From Lepidostoma basale (taxonomy: Eukaryota > Arthropoda > Insecta > Trichoptera > Lepidostomatidae): a stretch of 64,000 nucleotides of DNA. Made by a program: the position numbers and the translations under genes. Shown here in pieces: positions 30,341 to 40,800 of the stretch. The first letter of the stretch is position 1; each line of letters opens with the position of its first letter. The notes beneath the pieces were generated by a model. The model ran no database searches and was not told the origin of the DNA. It saw nothing but the letters and a program-made list of their open reading frames with translations. The DNA lies in assembly GCA_022606425.2 (NCBI GenBank), contig JAHDVF020000164.1, forward strand, positions 310,001 through 374,000, in the 5' to 3' direction.

Positions 30341-30962
30341 TTAATTTGTGAAACGTAATCCGCTGATTTTATTGATAATTTGAATAAATTTCAATCGATT
30401 ATTTAAAACATGGAATTTCACACCAAGATAAATGTGCCCCATAACTTTTCCACGCATAACCTTTTTTCCCCGAAATTGTTTTCACAGGGATCAATTTGGT
30501 CAGGAAATGAAAAATGCTCGAATTTTTCACATCTCTAAATGGGATATTTAATTTGAAATTGAGAAAGAATTTCAAATATCTCATTTTTCAGCGTTTGAAG
30601 TACAAACATCCAGGTAGGAAAATATTTGTGTTATTTTACAGAAGATTTAATATAAATAGAGTACCTACTGATCTGGATTTATAAAAAAATTGTTTTAATT
30701 TGGATTCTTGCAAAGGAAAGAAGGTTACGAGAAACGTATAGTCCAATTCCAATTTTGAAATTAGTTGAATGAATTCTTTTTTGGTACATATTTTGCTTCA
30801 GAAACTTTTCTATTTTTTTTTCTTTTATCTTTGTTGGGAAAAAGAACTCCGATTCACGTATATATTTGAAATAAGTGTAAGAATAATTGTTTTAACAAGA
30901 TTCGTTAAATATTTTTGTGAATTTGATAGAAGTCAAGCAACCCTAATAATTAATTTATTGGG
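30341..30962. other. no recognisable feature
   Basis: Unassigned sequence, about 620 bp. ORFs of 61 (minus) and 143 (plus, running into the next LINE) codons show no domain. Confidence 0.4.
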
Positions 30963-31140
30963 TATCTTCTTCTTCTTCGAGTACCCTGTCGGGTCCTCTC
31001 AACGTTGGCGATCACCTCGGCGAACCTGCGCTGTCCTGCGCCGCTTAGAACACCTCCTCCACACTTCGGATGCCGGTCCAAAACTTCACGTTTCGCTGCC
31101 AGGACATCTGTGTCCTACCGGGCCCTCGGCGTCCCTCAAT
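30963..31140 (-). pseudogene. LINE C-terminal end (MSW.RN type)
   Basis: Minus strand: RARKTQMSWQRNVKFWTGIR, SVEEVF, a stop, AAQDRR, FAEVIANVERTR, (GAA)n tail. Same family as 27868-28033. Confidence 0.7.
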
Positions 31141-31207
31141 TTTACGCCTCCAATATCAGTTGGAGAAGGTGGTACTTTTCCCCAGATGACCCAGATGTGA
31201 ACGTTGA

Positions 31208-31330
31208 TACGTTGAACGCTGTCGCGTAAAATAAAATACAATTGTCATACAAAATAAAAGTTTAATTTAACAGTTTAAAATGTTAAGGTATCATAGTGTT
31301 TCGGCCAAAACAATGTACTTAAGTTATATA
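31208..31330 (+). repeat. H3 3' half
   Basis: ACGCTGTCGCGTAAAATAAA, then the family end ATGTTAAGGTATCATAGTG and TTTCGGCCAAAACAATG. The CUGANGA part is missing, replaced by the LINE end just upstream. Confidence 0.65.
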
Positions 31331-31784
31331 ATTTAACAGTTTTTAAAATGTTAAAGTTATATAGTGAATATTTAATTATTTTTTTAATTTTGAATGTAGT
31401 GACTAGCAGTTAGCACAGCGGCAGATAGCTCTGACAATCTCCAGTAACTAATGCGCCAGACGGACAGAAGACCGAGGATTTGCGAGTGATTTATTCCCGT
31501 CTGACTGTACGGAACGGCCGACCGCGGCTCAATTAGGTATTATTAATATTAAGCTTAATTGAAGGATCCGAGGTCCTGGCAATTATTCAGAGTGTTTTAT
31601 CAGATGGAAATACAATCCCGCCCCTGAATTCCTAATAAAGACATTTTATATACAAAGTATACATTAAATACAAGGCGATACAAAACCTTAGCGAATTGAT
31701 TATGACCCATTAGTAATCTTAAACATTAAAATACAGAAATAAAATAATATTATTCTTTCTTCGTTTCCTCATTCCTGGGAGTCA
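31331..31784. other. no recognisable feature
   Basis: A locally less AT-rich stretch (31390-31620) with no ORF and no repeat match in the window. Confidence 0.4.
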
Positions 31785-32022
31785 TGTGGTGAAACAAAAT
31801 GAGGATAGATGGACCCAGAAAATAATAAAGTGGAGCCCATGGGAAAATAGGAGAAGCGTCGGCAGGCCGCAAAAAAGGTGAGCCGACGACATTGCTGCCG
31901 TGGGGGGAGGGGGGGGGGGATGTGGCTGCAGCTGGCAGAAAATAGAGACGAGTGGAAAGGAAGGGAAGAGGCCTATGTCCAGCAGCGGATCGATGAAGGC
32001 TGACGAAGAAGAAGAAGAGGGT
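31785..32022 (+). pseudogene. RTE-like LINE C-terminal end, plus strand
   Basis: Broken plus-strand frames give RRQAAKKVSRRH-like sequence, a poly(G) tract (31896-31919), MWLQLAENRDEWKGREEAYV and QQRIDEG, then a GAAGAAGAAGAAG tail. Same family as 32187-32880, lying tail-to-tail with it. Confidence 0.7.
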
Positions 32023-32186
32023 CATAATTCATGCAGCTGCCCGTAGCTTAAACAAAACGACTCCAATCCTTTCTGTTCTCTGCAGTCCGCACCGCCGAGT
32101 AGAGTTCTTCTCCAGTCTCCTTAATCTGATCACAACATAGAGCAGGAGATCTGCGTCTGCTATTTTTTTTCTTTAGCAATGTAACT

Positions 32187-32880
32187 TATTTTTCTTATTC
32201 CTCAGCCTATTTCCGTCCACTCCTGGACAAAGGCCTTCTCCATTCGCTACTTTGTCACTCTGTCCTGTGCAGACTGCATCCGGGTAATTCCGACGTGTCT
32301 GTTCAGATCATCCTTCCACCGTAATTGCTTTTTTTGCCGTCCACGGTCTCCAAGTCAGCAGTCTTCTTGTCCACTTTTCGTCGGAGCTTCTGGCTACGTG
32401 ACTTTCCCATTGCCATTTTTGAGTCGCCACACGGTAGACAATGTCAGTGACCTTTGTGTTTTCTCTCACCGTATCGTTTCTGACTCTGTCTCTTAGGTTT
32501 ATTCTTAACATATCTCTTTCCATGGCTCTTTGGGTCACTCGTAAATTTTTCGGCACTTTGTTTGGACAGTGTAACAGCTATAAATACTAACTGGCAGAAC
32601 GCAGGCTTTATTGACTTTTCGTTTCAGATTGATCGGTATTTTGTGATTTTTAAAGATGTAACTCATGTTTCCGAAAGCTGCCCAGCTTAGTCCGATTCTT
32701 TTTTTTTAGATCTGCGGTTTGGTTATCTCGGCCCAATCGAATATTGTGTCCCAAGTATGTATATTCTTAGACATTCTCAATTCTGTTGCCGTCCACGTTG
32801 ATTTCAAGCCTTTCCGTGCCCATCACCTTGGTCTTTGCCAGGTTCATATTCAAACCTACAGAATGTACGCAATGTATCTA
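32187..32880 (-). pseudogene. RTE-like LINE, thumb and C-terminal region
   Basis: The longest copy of its family. Minus strand, upstream to downstream with frameshifts: MNLAKTKVMGTERLEINVDG, NRIENV, YLGHNI, RIGLSWAAFGNMSYI, KIPINLKRKVN, then RAMERDMLRINLRDRVRNDT, KVTDIVYRVA, KWQWESHVARSSDEKWTRRL. These follow the RT active site in RTE-type elements. The YADD block itself is not included. Confidence 0.8.
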
Positions 32881-33013
32881 GATTTTTAATAATATTTTTT
32901 TACTAATTTTTCTTTTACTTCCAACCGACTTCATACAGTTTCGTCGATTGGAGTGAACTGATGGGAGTTAAAACAACTGTTATATTTTTATATTCTTAAA
33001 CAGGTCAGTTAGA

Positions 33014-33285
33014 GCCTTGATTTGAATTTGTGTATTTTTTCGTATCATCATGATATTGCCTTAATTCACCTGATTTGTGTATTTTTCTCCATATTTTGCT
33101 ATTGTCCTATATTACCTGATTTTTGCTTTTTTTCTTCACATTATGCCATTAACTTATTTCACCTTATTTTCTTGATTTGTATATTTTTTCTTTGTCTCGT
33201 GCTTTTGTCTTATTTTGCCTGATTTGCGTTCCTTTTTTATCTGCTGATATTGCCTTATATTACTTGATTTGTATATGTTTCTTTG
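33014..33285. repeat. minisatellite, period about 46-57 bp
   Basis: Five to six degenerate units beginning (C/T)(C/T)TGATTTG at about 33014, 33069, 33115, 33172, 33217 and 33263, each with a pyrimidine run and an ATTGCC(T)TA-type segment. It directly precedes the LINE end at 33290. Confidence 0.75.
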
Positions 33286-33289
33286 CAAC

Positions 33290-33475
33290 AACACAACAAC
33301 AAACCATTACGACGTTTTCCCGTAGGAATGGGCAAAGAGAAAGGACCGCCACACTACTATATCATGTCACAAGTCTCTAGCTTCCTCCACATTCATACAG
33401 CGAGTAATTCACGTATGTCGATTCTTCCAACTTTTTAACATGGCCGACCTTTAATATTTGATTAATCAATTTTGA
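33290..33475 (-). pseudogene. GTTA-LINE relative with (TTG)n tail
   Basis: Minus strand carries the last ~55 codons in broken frame (KGRPCxx, LCMNVEEARDL-like); 3' tail complement CAACAACACAACAACAAACC. Same subfamily as 4349-4632. Confidence 0.65.
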
Positions 33476-33776
33476 AAAAAACCTTTTACAATTTTAATAA
33501 CGGCATTTCATAGTCATTACCGATGTTAATATTGTATTCATAAATTTAATTAACTAGTTCCAGGTAATACTTTCCGGTATTCTGGGGATTATCCCTTAAT
33601 TGTTTTAAACAATGCATTGGGCTGCTTCAGTTACCTTAATTACCGCATTTAAGTACTTCAAATATCTTAATTACCGTAATTAGATATTTTAACTCGTGTA
33701 TATAAACATCAGCGAATTGGTTTTTCGCTACATTTGATAATAGATTAGACACGCAAAACATATCATTCACACAACT

Positions 33777-34264
33777 TACAGTATTTGTATACATTCAAAA
33801 TGTTGTAAAAACAAAAACTGGTCCAAATTATAGCATATAAATTGGAGTGACATCTCCAGGCGTTATCTAGTAATACGATAAAGGTGGTAGGTAGCCTTTC
33901 ACATTGCGTTAAAAAGATCTTCTGCTTAATGCTTAAAATACAATCTCCATAGATGGCGCTAGTGTGTAGATTGAAACTACCATGTAAAGGGTGGTGTTAC
34001 AGATTAACATATATACAACTTCCAAAATTTTTTAGACATGGTGGCCATAAGAAAAGGTGGAAAAGGGAATGTTGTATTACATGAAGCGTGCGCTTAACTC
34101 AACCAATGACAAGTCAAAAGTCCTGTAAACACCTCGATCACCATATTCTGTTTCCAATTTGCATCTTCGTCTCTATTGAGATTCAAGTAATCCTTGAATT
34201 GATAACCCGCAATGAGTAAAATACACTATTTGTCTACACGTATTTGTATACATCCAAAATGTTG
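33777..34264 (+). repeat. element Q, copy 2
   Basis: Shares with copy 1 the GATGGCGCTAGTGTG, CTCAACCAATGACA and CACCATATTCTGTTTCC blocks. GTATTTGTATACAT(T/C)CAAAA occurs at both ends (33783 and 34241), in the same direction. Confidence 0.65.
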
Positions 34265-34817
34265 TACATATAATATAACATGAGTATAACAGACCTTTTA
34301 ATTCGTATTCATTATTTAATATGGAGCTTAACATTATTTTTTAAATCGCCCAAGAACATCCCTTCTGTCCCCGCTTAAGTGTGTACGCAGCTTAAAGTGA
34401 GCGTATATTTAAATAGAAGGGATGTTTCTAATGTTGTAACTCAAGACGTCAAGAATTCGCTTAACATCATTGTCAAAAACGTCTCTTTGGAGGAATAAAT
34501 ACACACTTTTTAGAGTGTTTTTCGTTTTGATGTCTTTTACTGTTCGCTTTTCCGTTTTTTTAAGTTTGTCCGAAATGGAAATTTTCACTGCGTACTTCGC
34601 GTTTAACTACGCTTTGACAGGGGACTAGTGCCGTTTTAAAAAAGTCTGAAATAAAATGGAAGATGATTTAATTTCGTGCAAGGTGATTTGATAAAGCCTT
34701 AGTCTTAAGACTGATCTCTTGGTTATTAAAATGAAAGCTTATTCTCTGTTGTATTTTTTGCGAGATACTTATCTGCCTAATATATTTTAAAAAATTCTCA
34801 TTATTCTAAAGTAAAAC
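34265..34817. other. unassigned; short inverted repeat
   Basis: 34353-34421 is bounded by ACATCCCTTCT and AGAAGGGATGT. Otherwise nothing recognised. Confidence 0.4.
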
Positions 34818-35295
34818 ATACTAACTAACTTACCATCACGCAGAAAGAGTAGACTGCCACACATTTCTTTCCTGACATATTTCTCTAGCTTCCTCAACAT
34901 TCATACATCGTGTCATGCACGCGCGTCGATTTCTCTGACTCCTCACATGGCCGACATTCAATATTTGATTTATTTGTATATTAATATTTGATATATTGAA
35001 GAAGGAATCTGGTCGTGTCCAGGCCGAGCCAAGCATTTTATCCCCTAGACCACCACCCGATTAATGATCCTTAATAATCCTTTCATTATTTTGTTCATGA
35101 CACCATCATTCGCACCGCATTCACTTCTTATATTTTCATTCGACACTATCATACACTTAGTTTCCATACATTCGTCTAAGAGATCTCATTTCTACTGCAT
35201 TTATTCTACTTTCATCCTTTATTTGCCAGTTCCATGCTTTGCTTTCATACATAAGGGTCGGTAGAAGAACACCATTGTGCACTGCCATTCTAGAT
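34818..35295 (-). pseudogene. GTTA-LINE fragment with SINE remnant inside
   Basis: Minus strand: VRSQRNRRACMTRCMNVEEA and CQERNVWQSTLSA near the 3' end, and further upstream the MYGSEAWN-, RSLRRM- and VMNKIMK-type blocks. Between them (34998-35062) is a deleted tRNA-headed SINE (CTGGTCGTGTCCAGGC then ACCACCACCCGA), replacing part of the ORF. Confidence 0.75.
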
Positions 35296-35426
35296 TATTT
35301 TGATATATTTTTAAAAGAACTTACGTATTATATAACTTCTGAAACTAAATAACAATTATTGGGTCTTTGATTAATTAATTAAAATACATGATATAATTAT
35401 GAAACACTGTTCCTACTCGACGACCG

Positions 35427-35610
35427 TCGACTCGATGGCCGAGTGGCAAGAGATATGACTGTCACACCGAAGGTTCTCGGTTCGATTCCCAGCAATGGCA
35501 GTGTGATTGTCATACTGCCTTTGGTATGGTGTAGAATTAACGTGACAACAAAATCTTTGACACGATTTGGCTCGCGCAATATTGATGTAATGAACGGTTC
35601 AACAAAATAT
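35427..35610 (+). mobile_element. tRNA-Ser-like SINE with intact promoter boxes
   Basis: Plus strand: A box TGGCCGAGTGG at 35436-35446 and B box GGTTCGATTCC at 35479-35489, both matching the RNA polymerase III consensus; body with ACTGCCTTTGGTATGGTGTA, a shortened central part and GGCTCGCGC; AT-rich tail. Internally deleted relative to 19508-19775. Confidence 0.8.
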
Positions 35611-36520
35611 TGATAATAACAATAATTATAATATATGGCAGCATAAGAAATCAAAAAGAAAAATCCCCTGCCGATATTATCCATTTGGAAGATCAGCTAA
35701 GAGATGGAGAGACAGTTGGACCTCATCATCTCTGGAGACATAATTTCTGTGGCACAAATCGTCAGATGTAACGAAAAAGAAGACCATTTCTACTACGTTA
35801 TATTTTTTTAATGAACTATTTACATAATTGTAATATAAAAATCAAAAATTCTGTTACAAAGCAAAGGTTCCATTTTCCTAGAAAAAAATATTATTGGTTT
35901 ATAATAGGCCAAAGAAGCGGCAGAACATTATCAAAGAAGTTAAAGAAAAATACATATTTCATCTCGTATAATATTTATCCGGAGCACGAAAATTAGAAAA
36001 ACCTCTTAACTAAGCAGGGGGATGAAAACACGAATCCATTCTCGCGTAGTTTTCCTAAGTGATTTTCCAAAACACCCATCCATACGTCATTGTTATCATT
36101 AAATCTGCCCCAGCGCCAGAATGACAAAAGCTCCGATCTTATTGAGTTAGCCTTCGGGGAACTTTCCGTGTAAAAAGCTTCCAGTGTGTTTCCCCAGTCA
36201 TAAATACACATTATCGACAAACATGTGTGCGGAATACAAAAGCTCCTCGCGAGCTTTAAGCTTTCGCCTTTTATCGCATTCCCGAATAACACTGATTTAT
36301 AGTTTACGGAACAAAAACGGTACAATCGGTGACTATTTCAATATTAGCACACGTGTTCCTTCACTACGCTCTGTTCGCATTATATCGCTGATTAAAGGAT
36401 TGTGTCACCTGCAGCACGTTAATTAATAACCAATGTTAATGCTTTACCACGCCAAATATATATAAATCTATTTTTTATAATATAATTTAAAAAAAATCAC
36501 AAAAAGTATATTTTGGATAA
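35611..36520. other. no recognisable feature
   Basis: Unassigned. Overlapping ORFs on both strands at 35993-36426 (80-110 codons) lie in a less AT-rich patch but have no identifiable domain; none is called as a gene. Confidence 0.4.
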
Positions 36521-36522
36521 CA

Positions 36523-37795
36523 TTTTGAATGTATACAAATACTTGTAGACAAATACTGGATTTAACCCATTGCGTGTTAGTCATTTTTAAGGATTAATTT
36601 TATCTCAATAGAGACGAAGATCATATCTTGCTATTGTATCTAAGTTATCTAAGTTATAAATCTAAGTTATCTAGCAATGTAAGATTGAAATTGCGTAGCC
36701 TATCACATTGCATTAATAAAGATTTTCTGTTAAATTCTTACACCTAATTTTAATAGATGGCGCTAATGTAGATTGAACAAAAATATGTGAAGTGTTCCTA
36801 AACATATTAGCATATATACATCTTCCAAAAAATTGTCAGACGTGGTGGTCGTAAGAAGGTCGGAATAGGGAATGCTGTTAACCCTTAACGTACCGTGTTC
36901 AAAACAAAACGCTTGCTCCCATGTGGTAAGTTCAGTTTACCGCTAACTTTATCTAAATATCAAGCATATGACTAGATGAATCAAAATTTAATTTATGTCA
37001 TCTTGTAGGGAATTTCATTAGGAATAGATCGATATCTATAACATACATGGATTATTTGAAAAACATATCATTATTAATTTTTTTCTGGAACCATGCGATT
37101 TCTGATATGGAATGCGTCATAGCATACGAATAACTGCGCCGCGCCGGCCGCGCGGCGGCCGGCGCGGCTAGACTTTACGAGATTTTACGTATGATAAAGG
37201 CACCTAGACAAAATGTATAGTACGTTCAAGACAACGAGTACGTATTAATATTTGTCCCTTTTGGTAAAGTGTTAATATTTTCACAGTTCTGATATTATTA
37301 AGTTGCGTCCTGCGTTTTCGTCTACAGTCGGTATTATTACGTACATATTGAAAAAGCCAAAGATATAATTTATAATACGTTCAACAGCGAGTAAGTATTT
37401 GTCACTTTTGATAAAGTTGTAAATATTAGCAAAACAAATTCTACCTTAACACGAATGAAGGTGAGGGCAGTCTTAGAAAATATTTTTTTTGGGATGAAGG
37501 AAGTAATTTTTTGCTTTTTTTATTACGAAATATTGAGAACACTTCAATGGAGGATTACAATTTTTTTTATAATATTAGGGTCCATAGGTTTTAAGAAAAT
37601 CAACTTTAAATTGGCAGTGGAAACTCAATTTACCACATGGCAACGCGACGGTTAATATAAAACAATCGCTTAACCCAACCAATGACAGGTCATAAGTCCT
37701 GTAAGCGCCTCGACCACCATATTCTGTTTCCAAAAAAAAAACAATTAACATCTTCGTCTCTATTGAGATAAAATTAATCCTTATATTTTTTATGG
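36523..37795. repeat. element Q, copy 3, interrupted
   Basis: Left end (36523-36630) is the reverse complement of the right end of copy 1 (ATTTTGAATGTATACAAATA, CTCAATAGAGACGAAGAT). After the centre (GATGGCGCTAATG), the copy is broken at 36878 by a piggyBac-like element and resumes at 37652 with CGCTTAACCCAACCAATGAC and TCTTCGTCTCTATTGAGATA. It implies that Q has long inverted ends. Confidence 0.75.
36882..37651. mobile_element. piggyBac-like non-autonomous element, copy 2
   Basis: 770 bp, TTAA at 36878-36881 and 37652-37655, same ends and near-identical to 2983-3747 except the centre: 37137-37168 is a GC-only palindromic block (GCCGCGCCGGCCGCG and complement) absent from copy 1. It is inserted in element Q, which defines the insertion exactly. 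Confidence 0.85.
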
Positions 37796-38099
37796 TTATC
37801 ATCCTTCATTTGTGTATTTTTTACTGCAAGTATTATATTATGTGTTCTTCATTAAAAGTATATTTTAGAAACTTGTAAGTACTCTTAAGAATTAGTTTCA
37901 AATCAATATTGAATTATATTTAAATAAACTATAAACTTTCGTATGAAGCATTTAATTTGTAGTATGATATTATAATATTAAATTAAATAATAATACAATT
38001 AAGTAGTCCATTGTTTTGGCCGAATCACTATGATACCTTAACATTTTAAACTCTTAAATTGAATAACTTTGTTTTTTGCATCACAATTGTATTTTATTT

Positions 38100-38145
38100 T
38101 ACGCGACAGCTGTTTCATCAACCTATGTTGACCTCATCATTGTAA
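38100..38145 (-). ncRNA. hammerhead-like motif, H3 left arm
   Basis: Minus strand: AUGAUGA (C3 changed to A), extra G, helix II GUCAAC-AUAG-GUUGAU, GAAA, ACAGCUGU, C, GCGUAA. The first-box change probably inactivates it. Confidence 0.4.
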
Positions 38146-38150
38146 CTTAC

Positions 38151-38199
38151 TGTACACCTGATGATATCAACATAGGTTGATGAAACAGCTGTTGCGTAA
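38151..38199 (+). ncRNA. hammerhead-ribozyme-like motif, H3 right arm
   Basis: Plus strand: UACAC, CUGAUGA, extra U, perfect 6-bp helix II AUCAAC-AUAG-GUUGAU, GAAA, ACAGCUGU, U, GCGUA. Helix I UACAC/GCGUA pairs with one A.C mismatch. Core intact. Confidence 0.6.
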
Positions 38200-38289
38200 A
38201 ATAAAATACAATTGTGTTACAAAAAACAAAGTTGTAACATTTAACAGTTTAAAATAATTCAATTGTAATATTTGTGTATAAACCACTTT

Positions 38290-38480
38290 TTTGAACCCCA
38301 AACGGTTTTCTCCCGGAGTCTCGTCAAGATGAGAAAATAAACAGTTTGTTCTCTTATTTTATTAAATAAACAATGTTTTTAAATATTACTTGCACTAGTT
38401 TCTTTATTTCGACAAGAACCGGTTAAACAAGGCTAGCTCGCATCGAAAGTCTGTCGAAACCGGTCGCTCTTTAAATTAAG
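38290..38480. repeat. decayed H1 and H2 units
   Basis: 38290-38335 minus: UUGACGA, GACUCC hairpin, AAAACCG (H1-like). 38380-38480: CTTTATTTCGACAAGAACCGG and CTGTCGAAACCGGTCGCTC (H2-like, both arms damaged). Confidence 0.5.
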
Positions 38481-38550
38481 AAAACAAAATTGAAAATGAG
38501 CTTCTGTTTTAGATTCTTAACAAAAGTAAATATTAATAATCAATATTTTT

Positions 38551-38815
38551 TAATGAAAGGATCATTGTGTTGGTTTTGTCATATGGAATGCATGGATAAA
38601 GAAAGTATACATTAACGATGTAAATAGAGTACGGACTCAAATTACATAAGACCGAGGAAGACATGGCATGACAAAATTAATAAAATTTTAATGATGGGAG
38701 AAGTCAGAAATATCGACGTGGGTGTATGTCTCGCTGTATAAAAAATATGGTGGAAGCTTGAGAGGTGTATCAGAATAGAGGTGTAGTAGTCTATTCCCTT
38801 TGCCTACCGTTTTTG
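38551..38815 (+). pseudogene. GTTA-LINE C-terminal fragment
   Basis: Plus strand, several frameshifts: MKGSLCWFCHMECM-like, the PRKTWHDKINKIL-like block and a CIKNMVEA-like block, ending in CTTTGCCTACCG without a GTTA tail; the next LINE begins within 10 bp. Confidence 0.65.
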
Positions 38816-38825
38816 TTGTAAAATG

Positions 38826-39050
38826 CGTCTTTCTTCTTTCTTCGATGGCCCTACAGCCCATATCGAGCCTTAGCCTCCAGTATTATTTGCCTCCAACTCC
38901 TCCTGTCCTCCGCTTCGACCCTCAAATCTGACATTCATAACAATCTTGCCCCATCTCTCCCAACTCCATCCTCCCATCGCAGCTTTGGTCGTCCATTTGG
39001 TCTTCTACCATCTGGGTGCCACTCCAGCAATCTTTTTGGGGTTAATATGG
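38826..39050 (-). pseudogene. LINE C-terminal fragment (LEWHSGG type)
   Basis: Minus strand: PKKIAGVAPRW-like in one frame, with the LEWHPDGRRPNGRPKLRWED-type block and a terminal LRLDMGCRAIEE-like end; the complement of a GAAGAAAGAAG tail is at 38829-38841. Second copy of 18627-18965. Confidence 0.7.
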
Positions 39051-39206
39051 GGGTAAAATGCGTCTAACTTTACAAAAATATACCTTCCTCTTCCGGTGTC
39101 ATGTCAGATTTCCCTGAAATTGGCTATCACTCGAGAGTAGGTGTATATATCTCTGAAGCTCAAATAGCTCCTAAACGCTACAGGAGGTTCGCCTACTGCC
39201 AACACC

Positions 39207-39755
39207 TTGTCGAAAATTACAAAAATATATACACTATGTAATAACATGAGGGAGTATGGTAGTTGTCCGTGGCTCTATCCCACGGCATTTCTTTTAGGAA
39301 TGTTTGGAACCAATTCTTTACAACTTCGAAGAGATGGGCATCTCATAAGCCATTTCTTTAAATTAATCAATGGATATTTCGAGAACTCGGCCGTGCTAGA
39401 GGGTGTAGGTCTTTTTGTCCCTGATAGATTTCTCCGACAGCGACAGCACATATTGTTTTACCAACCAGCCACCAGAACCAATCTGCCTCAGGTAACACTG
39501 GTGGGAAGAGCAATTAGTCTGCTGAACGCGGTCTCCTCGGAGATCCACTTCTTTTATATTAGTGAAGGTACGTTCAGGGGATAAATACTCTTGACTTTAG
39601 AAAGTATCTTGTCTTCCTAAAGTCGAACCATCTCTAATGCGTTCCTGGTACTTTGTTGTATTTTTATAATATTTTACCTGTACTTAATAGATGCCTTAAA
39701 CATTTTCCTGTTTGTAATGTCTTTTGAGTTAATAAACTGATTTGATTTGATAACA
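39207..39755 (+). pseudogene. GATTT-tailed LINE, C-terminal 110 codons and 3' UTR
   Basis: Open stretch to 39584: LYPTAFLLGMFGTNSLQLRR, LISHFFKLINGYFENSAVLE, FVPDRFLRQRQHILF and LVGRAISLLNAVSSEI. This is the usual jockey/CR1-type C-terminus. The 3' UTR ends GTTAATAAACTGATTTGAT. The first ~28 codons of the stretch are not recognisable and may lie outside the element. Confidence 0.8.
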
Positions 39756-40334
39756 CAATATAACATACAATGTTTTTATTTCAAATAAATTATATTCCAT
39801 TCGAATACCTCCAGAACAAAATATTTACGTTCCTGTTGCTACAAAATCGTTCGCTTACTAAAATATGTTAATTCAAATTTAATTATACCATGAAGCTTTT
39901 ACGTTTGTACTGAGACCCAATTATCGTATCCAAAGCTCGTGTTTTGAAAATTATCCATAATAGGTCTTTTAAAACTAGTGAAATAGTTGCCTTATTATTT
40001 TAAGAGCTACCGAAGCTATTTAATAAAGAGAAAAACAAGATAACGAATAAAATTTTAACAATCAAAATTAAATTTGGCCATCAGACTGGTTCTGTATTAT
40101 GTTTCTCTGTAATTACAGAAGTAGTTCAAATAGTAATAACGTGAATAAAGGAAAATAATAATCTCAAAACGAGCACCAAAAAACAGAACACTCTGGCTAG
40201 TAAATAATTAAAAAAAAAAATCTATTATTATATATATTCGCCTTGAATTTAATTCGTCAATAATTATTAGAATATTATTGAAATAAACTTTTCGGTTATA
40301 AAAACTTAGCTTATTTAATTTATTTTTTCTTCTA
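39756..40334. other. no recognisable feature
   Basis: Unassigned AT-rich sequence. Confidence 0.4.
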
Positions 40335-40559
40335 TACAACAGGTCGTTTGAATTTAATTACTGTAAACAATTTGTTTTAGCTATTTTATTGATTCTTATG
40401 ACATGTGATAGGTAGCCAATCTATCGCCATTTTATTGTCACGTGAATTCTACACCAGACCAAAGACAGTGTGACAATCACACTGCCATCATCGGGAATCA
40501 AACTCAGGACCTTCAGTATGGAAGTCATAGTCCTTGCCACTCTGCCACGAAGGTCGACA
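40335..40559 (-). mobile_element. tRNA-Ser-like SINE
   Basis: Minus strand: GTGGCAGAGTGG (A box, one change), a B-box relic, body with CACGTGACAATAAAATGG and CTACCTATCACATGTC, then a 3' segment CTAAAACAAATTGTTTACAG shared with 46203-46253. Ends near 40335. Confidence 0.75.
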
Positions 40560-40611
40560 TAAATGATAAAACTCGCTTTGGATGGGTACAATTCTTTTAA
40601 TTAAATAATAT

Positions 40612-40800
40612 AAAGTCCATTGTTTTGGCCGAAACACTATGATACTTCAATATTATTAACACAATTATTTTTTTTTGCATCTGCTGTTTCGTCGATCTAT
40701 GTTGATATCATAAGGTATTGTAATAACTTATCAAGAAAAATAAATAAAATATAAAAATAGTGATACATAAACAAGGTTTAGTAATTTGACAGTTAATAAA
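40612..40800 (-). repeat. H3 unit, decayed
   Basis: AGTCCATTGTTTTGGCCGAA then, on the minus strand, CUUAUGA, hairpin, GAAACAGCAG. Hammerhead-like core lost (40678-40722). Confidence 0.55.

Larger units (their letters stand above)
38003..38265. repeat. H3 palindromic element
   Basis: Starts TAGTCCATTGTTTTGGCCGA, then an inverted repeat with arms of about 95 bp: AACTTTGTTTTTTGCATCAC, TTTTATTTTACGCGACAGC and helix II on the left, mirrored on the right. Outward-pointing hammerhead-like motifs on both arms. Confidence 0.9.

Noticed and set aside
35993..36426. Overlapping ORFs on both strands as host exons
   Set aside because: No domain, splice-site pattern or conservation that I could support.
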